64,000 nt of DNA from Melanocharis versteri (Eukaryota; Chordata; Aves; Passeriformes; Melanocharitidae). The notes under the pieces were generated by a model. It was given only the letters and a program-made list of their open reading frames with translations, ran no database searches and had not been told where the DNA came from. Below, one piece after another: positions 38,216 through 51,272 of the stretch. Location: assembly GCA_013397845.1 (NCBI GenBank), contig VZTG01007658.1:62001-126000 (forward strand), written 5' to 3'. A program made the translations under genes and the position numbers. Within the stretch, counting starts at the first letter, position 1. Each line of letters starts with the position of its first letter.

Positions 38216-40006
38216 TGGATGTGTACACCAGAGACTTAGCTACATGTAACTATGTTTACGTATATAAAAATTCCAGAAACGGTATCTTGATATTCCCAGC
38301 CTGGCTTATTCCTTACTTGGTCAATGACAAGCACTTCTATTTTTTGGTCTCCATGGTAATTCAGGTTGTTTTTAATTAGAAGGCTGTTACACTATCTCCA
38401 GGCTGAATTGTGCAATAGTAAAGGAAATCAACTTTGAAAACAGAAAAGGCTTGTGTTGAGTAGATTAAACAAATAGTCCTTTTTACAAAATATAATTTTC
38501 CCCCTGTCCTAAATTATAGTTGTTCTGGGTCTACTGATTCTATATGAATTTTAGCTCCTAGTTTTGTAGGCAAACCACAAAGAAAATTACATCAATAAAT
38601 CCATCCACTGTGTATTGAACATCTTACTCCGGGTTTGAATAAAACATATGCACAAACTGAGAGAAAAATCTCCATCCTTTTAGAACTACTTAGTTTTGAA
38701 TCAATCGTCAGCAATGCTAATCTCACAAATTACACTGGTAAGTAAGAGTAGGCCACAGTGACCTATTTCCAAAGGAGCATTTTTACCACTATGGTAATCC
38801 TAAATTATTATCATCCACACTTAGTGATTGGTTACTGATGCAGTAACACGTGGAACAGCAGCAGCGAAGAAAGTGTAGGAGGCTTAGACCAAAATTCAGT
38901 AAGGATATGGTTAGGATATTAAATCAGAAGCTGATCATAAACAGAATTTCTAGTAATCTCTTAGACCATCAGATTTATAGAAATCTACTGTAAAGCCTAG
39001 CAACACAAAGAAATCCTTTCACACAGTGCAGCCAAAAGTATGTAAAGTGTGTCCTTGGCACATGAAATTCTTTCAATTTCAGTACATCCTGAAGGAGATG
39101 GAAGCTCTCCTGATGAGACTTTTCCTTCCTCTGCATAGGAATCCCTCATATCAAAATGGAGTTGCTTCTTTCCTGTCACTCATTGTTCTGGCCCTGCAGG
39201 GTTAGGAGATCATTTTGCAGAGCTGGGCATCTCTTTAATTTATCCTTTTAGGAGATAGCTCTACAGCATCTTCACAAGGGCTAGACTGGGTGGGGTTTGA
39301 TCAGATAGGGCTGATTTTAAAGAGCATTCCTCCTTCAGAATAGCACTATGGCACGTAAAAGGAATGCATTTTAAGCTATTGCAGTTTGAGTAGGCATGCG
39401 ATTACTAAAACTACTGAATTGTGAAAATTTTATTTTGCTGATACTCATATAAACATCTACTGTAAGTCTTAAACTTTGACAGGAGGAGCTCATAGCTTAC
39501 ACTTAAAACTCTGTATTTAAATAAACATAAAAACTAGAACTGTAAATCTAAGAACTCCCATATAGATAATAGAGACATCTTTTTAAGTGCTTGCTCAATC
39601 TTTGTCTTTAATATTTGTGCTTAAATCTGCTTTCCACAGTTTCATAACTGTCTTTTTCCTATACATAATTAACAGATTTCTTTTTAAATAACCTAACATT
39701 AGTTGGAAGGTAGATTCTATTAATTCACTAGTTTAGACTTTCCTGAATTTAAGTGACTAATTCAAAAGACAGCTGTCTCAGCCAGAGAAATGGGTCAAAC
39801 AAATTTAATAGGCACTGCAAGACTGATTTTTATGATGACTTTACTAAAGATTCTCTGAATAGTTGGTCAAATTCAAAATACCAGTATGTTACTGTAATTA
39901 AAAGTTTCTTACTGCTGGAGTTTGATGCAGAATCATTTCTTACTCAAGGATTACTCAAAAATCTTCTCGTATTCCAAGGAATCTGCTTTTGAATTTTGTG
40001 CCTTTA

Positions 40007-40041
40007 TTAAAAAAACAAAAAACAACACAACCCAAACCAAA
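40007..40041 (+). repeat. A/C-rich low-complexity run
   Basis: A-rich sequence with CAA, ACAACAC and CCCAAACC units, similar in kind to the longer tract at 14324. Confidence 0.75.
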
Positions 40042-40247
40042 GCAGAACTCAGCCAGCTTCGGTTGTGATCACAAGAATTTTGCAAAGCTGCATTATTCAA
40101 TTAGGAAATTTAATCAGAACGAGATTGTATGGATTAATATCTAGCTGTGCAACAAAGAGTACAGCCCATTTTTTGTGGTATGTTTTAAGATAAAAGTGGC
40201 TTGAAAATGCTGAGGATTTGCTGAGCAATCTAACTGCATGTCTTTAA

Positions 40248-40263
40248 TTAGCATATATGCTAA
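40248..40263. repeat. 16-bp perfect palindrome TTAGCATATATGCTAA
   Basis: Self-complementary over 16 bases. The left edge overlaps TAATTA, a homeodomain core, and each half contains ATTAGCAT/ATGCTAA, an octamer-like POU site variant. It could be a dimeric homeodomain or POU site, or chance: about one such palindrome is expected in a window of this size. Confidence 0.95.
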
Positions 40264-41750
40264 CTTCACAATATAGGTCCTCAGGACAAAGCCTGTCTTA
40301 AAAAAAATGTATTCTTCTCCTTTATTGATCTGCCATGTAAGGAATTGGCACAGGATTTAACATTTCAAATAATTACATATAATGACATCTAATATTTTAC
40401 ACAATGAAATACACTGACAGCCACATTTGAAAAGCATGATGCTACTAGAGAAATTAAGATAATTAGAAAAATTAGAAAAAAACCTTTAAAATATTCTGAT
40501 TCTGTTACCTACTAGGCATTATCTTCAGTGCAATAAGAAAGAGAAGGCGGTGGAGAACTTACTGGTGAAAAAGCAAAAGGTAGATGGCTGTCATTTAGGT
40601 CAAAGGTAATCCTTCATTGACTGGCTTCCACAAGCAGTGTAAACCTATATAGCTAAACAATATTACATAGTTCTCTATGAGTGACATTTAAAATTGGCTG
40701 TTGTGAGATAAATATATAATCCTGATATCCTTGGTGATTGCTTTGCATGTGTATCTTTGATTTTAAAACACAAATGGGCCTCAAAAAAGCTATGGAAGGA
40801 TGTGGGGAAACTACCTGGCATTTACTGCTAATAGAACAAAGCATTTCAATGACCAACACAAATACATAGAAGTAGTAGTGGCCATAAAGCAAGCAAAGAG
40901 CAGTACCTGAACAAGACTATAACCTTTTCTATCTGTAATTATTTCACATATAGCTGCAGGTATTTTCTTTGGATCAGCTGTGAGTCAGTTCTCAGTGTAC
41001 TCCTGTCTCTGCCCCTCAATCATTTCAGAAGTGCTCATTCTCTTTTTCTGTCTTTCAAGGGAGTGCAGAGGACATGCCTGTATTCTCACATCAGCCATGA
41101 CAGAAAATCACATGCTGTCTGTGGCTCCCTGTTAACGCCTTGGTGAAAATGGCAGCACAATGGCAGCCCTGCACTATCCACAGTGTATCCCAGGAACAAG
41201 CATTCTGGATACACAGCCAAAGAGGGGTGTCAGGAGAAGAGCCTGACAAAGAGCTGCATTCTGATTCAGGCAGCCATGCACACCAAATTCTTGGAACTAT
41301 AGAACATGGTATCTACACAGAGGCTACCAATGGATTTTGAAGCCTCAAACTCTTCAAAGAGTGGCAGTCTCCATTTGCAGAACTGCACTCTGAATGCGCC
41401 ACGCCACTCAGAATTCTCTGAAGGAAGAGACTTAGAAAATCCTTTTATTGTGCTTCTAACTTACTTTGCAAATTGCATTTTTCTGAACAGCTGGTTCAAA
41501 CCATGGAAGACCACTAGTGACATTTTCAATCTCTAATTTAGAAAAAAAAAATTCCCAGGAAAGAGAACATAAAGGTAGTGTGATGATCCATAGCAATGAT
41601 TTTGTATTTGTTACAAATGTTATAAGGTTGCTTTACAAACTGCTGGCCAAACATCACTACAAAGATTTCCAGTACTAATGTTAGACATAATCTCAACTTC
41701 AAAATGTAACAGATTTTTTCAAATGCTTCAGATGTCCACAGGGTAGAAAA

Positions 41751-41760
41751 GGGGGGGGGG
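41751..41760 (+). repeat. Homopolymer G10
   Basis: Ten uninterrupted G bases in A/T-rich surroundings. Confidence 0.97.
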
Positions 41761-44700
41761 AACTATGTCCTTTTTTTGATGCTGAAATATTAAAAAAAAA
41801 AAGAACCTTAAGAAAACAGTGCATGTGTCTAGATTATTTAAAAATCTAGTTAACCAAACCTGAATCTCCTGGGAATATATTTTCAGATTCCTTAGAAAAA
41901 TAAGCCAAAGGCTTTAACGGATACTGTTAAAAACCACCAACAGCTAATGAGAACAACATTTTTATTCCATTCAAAAAGCTTATCAAACTCATAAACTAGA
42001 ATACAGGAAGAAATTATTCCCTATGTATTGGTTCAGAGAAACTATAGTTATTACTTACTGTCCACTCTACATGCTAAGTATTTTAACATAAATAGTTAAC
42101 AGCTTCTTGGGAATGTCACAAAGTTTATTCTTTCTCTCTAGTTTAAAAGAAGGTACTAAGAAGGCTGAAGAGAAAGTAGATACCATCTGAAGTGAACAAA
42201 CTGTTATAGGTATGCTCTCCTTTAAGGTATTACAGAGATGCATTTCATAGGGCACTTTAGGGAATAAAAAGGACACTTTTGGGTACCTAGTGATATTAAT
42301 GTTTGAGCTTTACACTAGTAGAAAAACTTATTACACATAAATTATGTAACTATGAGCATGGTTCATTAAGCAGAGAACTTAAAATATTAGCAGCTAAATT
42401 GTCAAGGAAAACAATCTACCAGAAGTAATGTCTTTGAACTGCATCCACCCGACATGTATTGCACTGTATGTGACCCAGGAGCAGGTGAACTCTGCTGCTG
42501 CTGATAAATATAACATTTTAAACACAGGATAAACACTTTCTGCACCCTTCTAAAGCAAAAGAATTCTTCTCAGAAGCCAGCACTTTCTCAGCTCATTACT
42601 GGCTGCTGGTGAGCAGTCCAGAGCATTTATACTCCAAGGGACTCACTCCCACAGACCTGCAGAAGGCATGAACAGCTGGCTCAAGACTCTGGACAGCCTT
42701 CAAGATAAACCCTGAGTACAGTTCTAAGGCAGCAACAGTAAACAAGTGTAGGGGGAAGGGGTCAGAGAGGCAGCTTGGCATGTGTACAGGTCACTGCACA
42801 AGCCCAGACATAATAAGCACCATTCATACCAAAACCCACAACGCAAATCAACACAAGTTGATCTTCTGACACTGTTGTTTCCTCTGCCTTACTCATTATT
42901 TTCATGCAAAACCAGACTTTAATAAGTTAGGTAGGTCTTTTTGGTGGTTTTTGCAATCATTTTGTATCACCAACCAAGATAAACTACTCATTATTTTAAA
43001 GAGAGAAACTTGTTTGAGGCTATGGAATATGTGCATTGAAAACCCTTCTACTACCTCTTCAGCCTTCTTCAACATTTCTACTTCAATATGATGATGACCA
43101 ATAGAGAAAAAGGCACCAGCCTGGAGAGAACACAAGAGCAGGCAAGTGTGGTGTCAGCACCTCTGTTCTGTCCAGGACAGATGTGCTGACAGGCACAAGT
43201 GGCTTTCCAGCAGCAGGGATGCTAAATTTGCTCGTACCCACTGGAGATAACATGCTGGCTCCAAAACATAATGGTGTGTGAGATCTAATAGTCATTATAT
43301 ACAACAGTCCGAATTTATGGAACTATATTATTTACACCATTAAAAGTCTGAAATCATTTGCCTGTCATGTAGAATTATCTAGCCTTGAGGAAAATTCATA
43401 CAAGCCAGTGGAAAAGAATTCCATCATATACATCACAAATTGATTAGCTGAACCATTGCTTGGCTGACTGAAGCTGCTTTTAAGCTGCTGTAGTAGCTCT
43501 TGAACAAGAATAATGAGAGGAATTTTGCTTTTTTTTTTCCTTACTATGGGATATTGATGCATTTTTATGCCACTTGCATTCTCTTTGTGGGCTATTCTTT
43601 CTGCTAGTGCTCTAATGAAAAAAAATACTAAAATTGAAGAGCTGCTAGAAATGAGCATATTACAGATCTCTAGACCTAGTATTATAATTGAAATGTGGTA
43701 TTGTGAAGAAAAGGCTCAATGAACAAAATCTGTTTGGACCAACGTTTTCCCATCATGAATAAAAATTACTTTTAAAAAAAAGATGCACACACAGACTTGA
43801 AGAAAAAAAATGAAGTTTAGAAATTACCACATGTGACATCAAATAGCCTGTTTTTAAATCACCTTTAAAAGTTCCTTGAACCTCTTAGAAAGTATAACGC
43901 AATAACTTCACAAGAAGGACACCTAAGTCCATGTGGTCCAACTGACTTCCATCCAGATTTCTGATGGAACATCAGGAACAGCTGCTTGAGCAATGAAAGC
44001 TCTTCCAAATTCAAAAGCCTTCTCTTGTGTCGGCTGTAGCCTAACACAGTTGCTGCCAGCTGCAGTTGCTAGGGCAAGAAAACAACCACTGAATGAAGCA
44101 GATGCTGGTGTGAGAGTGAGATGTAAAGTCCTCCAGAAAAATGTGTGTAAGGAAGGAAAATGTGTCCCAGGGAGATGGAGTAACATTTAGATTTGCCTTT
44201 CACTCTGAGAGATTCAAGCACATTCATCCAACTGGTTGCAGAGCTTGGTCATAGATATGTTTAGTCTGAAAAGAACTTCTGAAGTGTCTCCCATGAATGT
44301 TACCCAGACTTCAGTTTTGTATCATGTATTATGCCAAAAAAAAATATTATGTAATACTCTTTATTCCATGTTTCCAGGAGAGAGATTAAACTGCATCTAA
44401 TTATAACTCATTCATATGGCTCTCATCTGTTATATAATGTAAAAACATTTTATACAAATATGTGATCAATGTGTCCACCAAACTGGCAAGAACAGGAATG
44501 TGAGTACATGAAGCAGGCATTCATATCACCAAAGCTGTCAGACAAGATAAGCAGAACAATCTCCTTACTGCACAAGAAGGATAAGCAGCAAAGCCAAAAC
44601 CAAGATGAGCAATACTGTGACACCCCTTCAGGAAGGGAGAGGGCATTAGCATAAAAACATCACACACAGTCAAGGAAAATCAGAGAAGGACAAAATTATC

Positions 44701-45590
44701 ACCTTGGTCTCAGATACTAAAAACGACAAAGGATTTAATCGATAGTCCCAACTATACAGCATCAGCTCCGTAGTATTGTATGCTCAGGGATAATGTGTTA
44801 TAAACCAACAACTTTGCATAACTAGTAAAGTATAAGGATTTATCATTGTCTAGAAGTGTGTTGTTGATTAATTATTTTGGTAAGGTTACTCTTCTAAATA
44901 CTCGTTACAGCAACCTGTAATTCCTTTTTCTTTATCCACATATATTCACCAGCAACTGCATTATAATAACAATGCATTAGGTGAGCTACAGAATGCATTG
45001 GCCGGTCTCCAGTAAATCATTTCAGTGCACAACAAGCTGTCAGCATGTCTAGTCCCACTAAATGCAACACAATTTCTTATTTTAACAGGTTAAAATTAAG
45101 CATTAAGAAGTTTTGCTTATCATGGGAAGTTTTGATATCAGATCTTTAATCCTAACATTTTATCTTTCGAATAATCAGCAAAAAAAATCTCTAGGACCAC
45201 AGAATCACAGTAGTGACATAATAAACTCCCACCATGGACCCACCTTTCCACAGTAAAAACAAATTAACACTGCCCAGTAGAGAAAGCAACTACAGGATCT
45301 ATTAATTTTATTATAATGGAACTCTCAAGATACCATGATCTGTGAGATTATACTCTGATATCTCTGAAGTCTCAGAACTGTAGAAGATTTATGCAAAAAG
45401 ACAAGATAAGAATTAAGGAACACATTCCCAAAATTTATAAGCACGCTTTCTGCACAATCCCTTGGGAATACTTTTTCATCTGATATTACCTCTTGAAACT
45501 TAACTTTTGGAACAGTGTCTTGCTCTAAGTAGGGCCAGTATCATGAACTGATTTGAAGTCAAAGCAGGCCAGGAATACGCAAGAACAAAA

Positions 45591-45613
45591 GTTAGGGTAG
45601 CGTTAGGGTAGCA
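45591..45613 (+). repeat. Two tandem GTTAGGGTAGC units (telomere-like core)
   Basis: The 11-mer GTTAGGGTAGC occurs at 45591-45601 and again at 45602-45612 with its final base shared into GCAGC. Each unit contains one TTAGGG. Two units are too few to call an interstitial telomeric repeat. Confidence 0.9.
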
Positions 45614-46454
45614 GCAAAGAGAAAACCACCAAGCCCTATCGAAACTAGTCTGCACAGGCCACAGTCCTCCACAAAACTGGGAAGGAAAGTAAGGAGACTC
45701 CAGCTGGCTGCATATATTTCATTTCTCAGTTTTCAGACCTGTTCTCCAGATGAGTTCAACACAGGCATTCAATATTAAAGAGCTGGGGGACAGGGGTTGA
45801 TGAGGCAGGAACGGAAAGAGTCATTTACTACAGCCTTAAATATTTTCAGTCTATAGTAGCTGCAAAATATCAAAATCATAACACTGTGATTTTGCCAGAG
45901 AGGTGAAACAGTAGTTGTGTTCTAAGAATTTAGGGCGTAGAAAATTAAAGGCATTATTTTGATTTCTATTTCTTGCTGCTTTGCTTTTTTTGGAAATTCT
46001 CTCAGCACATTTCAGGTTGGTCTCTTTACACTTCCTCAATTGGTCTATGGGGATTTCCAAAATCCAAGCTACAAATGAAGACGTGCATGTTATTATCGCA
46101 TCTAACACTGGGCACTATTAATAAAGGAATACATGATGAGTTTATATTATGAGTCTGAATCACATAATTTACAGAGGTAGACACAGCAGCTCGGGAGGAC
46201 TGAAAAAACCTGTATTCTCTGTAGACAGAACATGATTAAAACATTGAACACTTTTCATATCCTTTCATAGCACTAGGCAGGGGTCTGACTATAATTTGAA
46301 GTCTAAGCAGCAAACTCAGTAAAAACTCCACTCATTCCTTCATATTCCCTAATACTGTAGTTAAACAGAGAGCCCTAAACCTGTAAGAAATCACATGGAA
46401 TCATCAAGCTTACTGTTGGCTGGCCAAGAGAAACTGTTCCAAAGATTGGATTTT

Positions 46455-46475
46455 AAATCACTGATTCAGTGATTT
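46455..46475. repeat. 21-bp near-palindrome, 10-bp arms around one base
   Basis: AAATCACTGA (46455-46464) and TCAGTGATTT (46466-46475) are exact reverse complements with a single T between them. The centre CACTGATTCAGTG resembles a symmetric transcription-factor site. Confidence 0.96.
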
Positions 46476-46702
46476 TAAGTCATTTGTTTCACTGAAATGC
46501 TGAAGTTTACCAGTTTTCTGTTTTGGGGGAAATGGGATAAAAGGCACTCTAGGGTTCAGGAGCAAATGTGCTTTTACAGGATATTTTTCATCTGTCGTCT
46601 TGACCCTTTATTTAATTCCTTCTCTGTCAGTATCTGTTATTTTTTCTCTTACCTGTAGATTAAACTTATTAACATAGGACCAATCACTTGGAGTTTGTAC
46701 TC

Positions 46703-46728
46703 CCCTGCATGGCACAGTGCATGCAGGG
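46703..46728. repeat. Inverted repeat CCCTGCATG / CATGCAGGG
   Basis: Nine-base perfect arms at 46703-46711 and 46720-46728 separated by 8 bases. It could fold as a small hairpin in either strand's transcript. It lies about 230 bp from the palindrome at 46455. Confidence 0.95.
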
Positions 46729-48277
46729 CCCAAGAGCCCTAAACTCTGCAGTAACGCCATGAAATACCACTGACAGTCACCAGTTGAACCGTATCTCCCT
46801 GAGGAACACACGGTATCAATGTAGCTTAGAATGACAGAACAAGGTCAAACTGAAGATTACAGCCCACCTTCAATGTAATGCTTTTTGCCTTGATTTAGAA
46901 GCTGTGTTGAGTTCTAGTATTTTAATGAAGCACAGCAACTATATACAAGTTTTACTGAAAATCCATTTACAGTCAGAATAACTATATTGTAATTATGTGG
47001 TTCTCCATCAAGAAAAGCATCTAGCCAGAATTACAAATATGCATCAAATATCCTACAGTTGGAGGAAGAGGGAGGAAAAAGAGAGCCCTTTCCTTTCTCT
47101 GTCTGGTTTTTAAAATGTAAAGCCTTCTAGAGCCCGCTCAGTCTATTCAATATGCATTTGGACAGTGCCCAGCACACAGAGCCCAAGCCTCCAATTAAAG
47201 TGTCTATTCTCCCTCACAACAGGAATGAATATGTACTGAATATATTCAATAGGCATTAATTTACCAACTAGCCTAGCGTGATATTTCCATTTCCTAAAAG
47301 AAGAGGAGTCCTCGAAAGGAAGTCACTTGGGCTGTAAACAGAAGTTTATTATATTCTACTTCCTTCTGTGACGATTTTTCTTTTTGTGGCTACCTGATTT
47401 ATAGCACCATAGAAAGCTCAGCTGCCAAGTAAAAGGGAATCCGAGAAGCAGCAGAGGCTCCTCTCCCAGATTTTAACTCCATTCTCACTCTGGCCCACAG
47501 TGTCCATGCAGCATATGTTTGCAGCAAGCAAATCAGCCTACAGATGGAATAAAGATAATCACAGCACTCAAGTCTGCACTCTGGAGAAAGACACTGGTTT
47601 CCCACATTCTCGGGGCGTGCCTCCGCAAAGAAACAGGAACAAACCACAGCAGCAGCACCTCTAATCCTTTTCTCACTCAAATTCTATGGTAGGAAGGAAG
47701 ATACGGTTTATGCCAGTGTATCTAACATCTGAACTTTAAACTCACACTGGCGCTAAGGCACCTCTAGCTTGATCATCTGTATTTCTGTCAGATAATAAGA
47801 ACAGATGGTGATATTTGATACAAACTAATCAGCTAACTTAGCAAAGAGTTGGCTATACATCTTCATAACAAGGCATCTGATGAGGCTTGATAAATAAAAT
47901 TTCCCATTGGAACAGAATACTGGAAATACCACCCTTATAATAGAAAAAATATAACTAATTCAATGAAGGCCAAGTGAAGGTAACCTTAATTATAGAAACC
48001 TCAGTGCTTACAATCTTTACGCTACTAGAATTACATTTGCAAAATATAATTGCCAAAAGGTGATTTTCCCACAGCTAATAAATGCCAGCAGACAAATCAG
48101 TCATGAATGTCCTGTTCTTTTCCTAAAGAATCCTTTTGCAGTATTACAAGCATTATCAAATAAAATAACTAGAACTAAAGCTGGTCAGGAATTTTTTATT
48201 AAGTGCTCTTCTTCGGAAAGTACTCATTTTTATTACCATTAACACTGGGGGTTTGGGCAGAGAAGACTTGACTGATT

Positions 48278-48295
48278 CCCCCCCCCCGCCCCCCC
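48278..48295 (+). repeat. C-homopolymer run (C10 G C7)
   Basis: Ten C bases, one G, then seven C bases, in otherwise A/T-rich DNA. Confidence 0.97.
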
Positions 48296-49171
48296 AAAAA
48301 TATCCCCAAACCTGAAGTGTCCAATTTCTATGACATTTTTCACAGAGAAGATTAACATTTTTAACAGAGATTATTTTTTTTCATTACTTTTGGCTGTCAG
48401 AAGAAAAGTGATCTAAAAAGCTTCAGGCTAACAATAGAGAGCTTTGCTTGCTGATTTTTCTTTTTTACATTTTAGAACTAAAATATATTTCAGGGATTAT
48501 TTTTACCTTTCCTTCTGAATGTGTTTTTGCTTAGGAAAATATTGGAGCTATTATAATGGCATCTCAGCTGTGCTGAGAATGAGCAAAGAAGTTTATTTAG
48601 CAGAACAGGATACAATAAAACTTGCTTTGTTTTGTCTGATGTCTTGCATATGAGAGAATATCCATTATTGACCAAGAGTCAACAATGAGTTCAGCTCTCA
48701 ACTGAGTTAGCAGCTAACTCTGCACATCTCAGAAAGTTCAGCCTTTTTCTGTGCACTCTTTGAATGGGCTTTCTCAAACACATACCCTCGACTGTGTAAT
48801 TAATATTTTAAATGCTATTTGTATTATATTCCAGAGCTGCTTAGATTGTTCTTCCCACAGGATATTCCAGATCACAGAGTAAAATTGTTCTGGTGTCAAT
48901 GCAAATTCATGGGATTTTGGTATTCCAGAGCTGAACAGTTCATTGTGCCACCATCACTCTAGCTGTTTCATTGCTCAGAGTGTAGATGCATTTCACCTGA
49001 GAAAAAGAGGATTTCACAATGCAAGAATTCTTGTCTGCAGACCACTAAAAGGCAACATGAAAACAATAACTACACAACAGGAGCAACAGTTGATAGGCCC
49101 ATTTGGTGCTTTATCAGGTTTACCCATCTAGGGTAAATGGATTACTCATATAATGGAGTAACTGTCACCAG

Positions 49172-49255
49172 CATAGAATAATAAAATCATTCAGGCTGGA
49201 AGGAGCTTCTGACTGTTTTGCAGGCAAACCTCCTGCTCAAAGCAAGGTCAACAGA
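49172..49255 (-). mobile_element. CR1 3'-end fragment
   Basis: The + strand has CATAGAATAATAAAATCATTCAGGCTGGAAGGAGCTTCTGA followed by AACCTCCTGCTCAAAGCAAGGTCAAC. This is the antisense of the CR1 tail and the adjacent 'CTCCTGCTCAAAGCAGGGTCAAC' block. Only about 85 bp are recognisable. The element points to - and is severely 5'-truncated. Confidence 0.72.
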
Positions 49256-51156
49256 AATAACTGTGTCAGCAAAATATACATTTGTCTTAAAAGACACACA
49301 AATGTAGTAAGTTTCCTTGTTAACTTTTACCCTTTGAGGTTCTTTAAAACTTGATATCTTTAATATTGAAGACAATAAGTGAACTAACAGCATCAGTAGA
49401 AAGGTCTTCCAAACAAAACGCTATTCTGCTTGGTAGTGTAGTATGACACCTGTTTCTTTGGGCTCATGTGCTAATTTCTCAGCAGGAAGGCAAGAAGCAG
49501 AGGTATGTTTATTTGAACAGCTGAAGAGCAGTGCAAAGAGTTTATGATGGGAAAATCGTGACCTACAAGAGTCTTCTTTATTGCCAGCTGTTTTTAAAAC
49601 CTATATCACTTTGAAACTCTATCACATACAACAAAGAACTAAGAATTTCTTACTTAGGGAAGTGAAAGATACGAAGTCTCTACCTGATGCTTCAAAGAGA
49701 AATTAATAACAAAAATTAAAAAAATATTTTTTTCTTTTTCCCCATGGATTTTATTCCTTGCAGCAATAATCCTCACTAAAATAAAAAGGGTTTTTTAGCT
49801 TTCATCACATCTTTCAGCTAGGGACTGAGGTCAGTACAAACAAAAAGCTAGGAGGAGGTAAATGGGGTGTAGTCTATAATTCATGGTGGAGAACCAGTGC
49901 CTACCCTTACATTCTGAATTCTTGATCACAATGAAGTAGTGCTGAAAAAAATCTTCATGTCCAGGGTCTGTTTAAATAAAAAACATTGTTGGAAAAAGAA
50001 AGAAAAAAAAATTTTAAAATTCTACAGTAGAGAATAGATTGCAAATTAAAGAAAAAGCATTTCTGACTTGAAAAACAAGAGGAGGAAAGACTCCTCAAGA
50101 CTCTTCATTTTGCTGACAGAAACATGACAAAATTAATGACAGTATCTCATAAAACTCCAGTTATGAATATTATGTGTCACATTTCAAACATGAAACACCA
50201 TGGACATAAGTGAGCACTAGACAGATTCCCTCAGTTGTGGGGAAAAAGAAAAGTGTGGGAAAATACAAATAGGAGGGGTAATGAAACTAGCGCTGACCTT
50301 TGTTCAAAGTTCCCAAGAGTAAATACAAAGCAAATCATGGCTCACATTGTGGCAACCTTTTATGGCGCCCTACATTTGATTTGTAAACTCTGCTGTACTC
50401 AATAACAGCAGAAAAGAGTGAGGATATAATCCCTCTTCAATTCTCCAGTAACTCTAAGACAAAACCCACTTAAGTATGAGCTATTTTATTTACCAGTGCA
50501 ACGCCCAAGAGATTTTTTTTGTTATTCTTTTTTTCTCTCCTTTTTTTTCCTTTATACTTTTTTTCCTCTCTCCTTTTTTTCCTTCTTTGGTTGCAATTTT
50601 CAACAGAATATCAAAATGAACTAAACAAAGCTGAAAAGGAAATATTGTGCTCTTTTTCAGGAACGAAAAATGGGCTTCCATTATGCTGTTCCTCGCAAGA
50701 GATCCATACAGTCTTCTGCCTATATGTTTTTACATGTTAACAGTGTTCAAAAATTATTCTTCATCATTTTGCATTCATTAAAGTAGTGTTTCTCGAAGTA
50801 TATGTGCTGCTACCTTGAAAACCATTTCTCTCCTAAAAATACTGCAATTTTTTGTATTCTATTATTTTAGTTCTAAGAAAACTCCCACAATAAATATACT
50901 CAGACACTGAAAACATTAAGGCATAAAATGAAAAAGCCATTGCCCCTGCCCCGCCCTGCAAAGCCACTCAGCTGTGTACAGAGATCTTCCAGGAGCACTG
51001 TTGGTGTTTCAAAACACTTGGATGGCTGCCAGATGTGCAAGATATGAAATCTGTTTATTGCTGCAGGGTGAGATTTTCTAGAGAAAGGTCCAACCCTCAT
51101 GATGTTTACAGGCATTTACTACAACACAATAGAAACTCAGAATGTGGCTAATGTAG
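49256..51156. other. Unique AT-rich non-coding DNA, no gene seen
   Basis: No supported frame. Includes short A-runs near 49709-49740 and 49995-50020 and the pyrimidine-rich tract at 50511-50590. Confidence 0.5.
50511..50590 (+). repeat. T-rich pyrimidine tract with internal duplication
   Basis: About 80 bases are almost all T and C. The word TCTCTCC followed by T8 and CC occurs twice, about 36 bases apart, suggesting a duplicated unit of roughly that length. The opposite strand is a polypurine run able to form a triplex in principle. Confidence 0.85.
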
Positions 51157-51231
51157 TGTCCTAGGTTAAAAATAGGTTTATTCTATCACCACCTCCACAG
51201 CCTGAGGCACTGTTATCTCCTGCTATCCGGG

Positions 51232-51256
51232 GGCCCATTATCTCTGCTAATGGGCC
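51232..51256. repeat. Inverted repeat in LTR U3 (GGCCCATTA / TAATGGGCC)
   Basis: Nine-base perfect arms at 51232-51240 and 51248-51256 with a 7-base loop. It overlaps an imperfect direct duplication of TTATCTC-CTGCTA-type sequence at about 51213-51250, so the structure may have arisen by local duplication. Confidence 0.95.
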
Positions 51257-51272
51257 ATTAAGAACTCACCAC

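Larger units (their letters stand above)
38216..49171. other. Long unique AT-rich non-coding stretch, no gene seen
   Basis: About 11 kb with no supported exon or sizeable repeat. Small features are an A/C-rich run at 40007-40041, a 16-bp palindrome at 40248-40263, G10 at 41751-41760, two TTAGGG-containing 11-bp units at 45591-45612, palindromes at 46455-46475 and 46703-46728, and C-runs at 48278-48295. A frame of 93 codons on - (47399-47680) is Cys/Arg/Ala-rich and unrecognised. An 8-bp inverted pair GTGTATCC/GGATACAC lies near 41181-41213. Sequence around 44940-45130 is low in simple repeats and rich in TAAT-type motifs; it may be a conserved non-coding element, but this cannot be tested here. 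Confidence 0.5.

Noticed and set aside
45190..45260. CCACAGAATCACAG resembling a CR1 tail
   Set aside because: Only the octamer-like start is similar; the following 50 bp do not follow any CR1 block I know.
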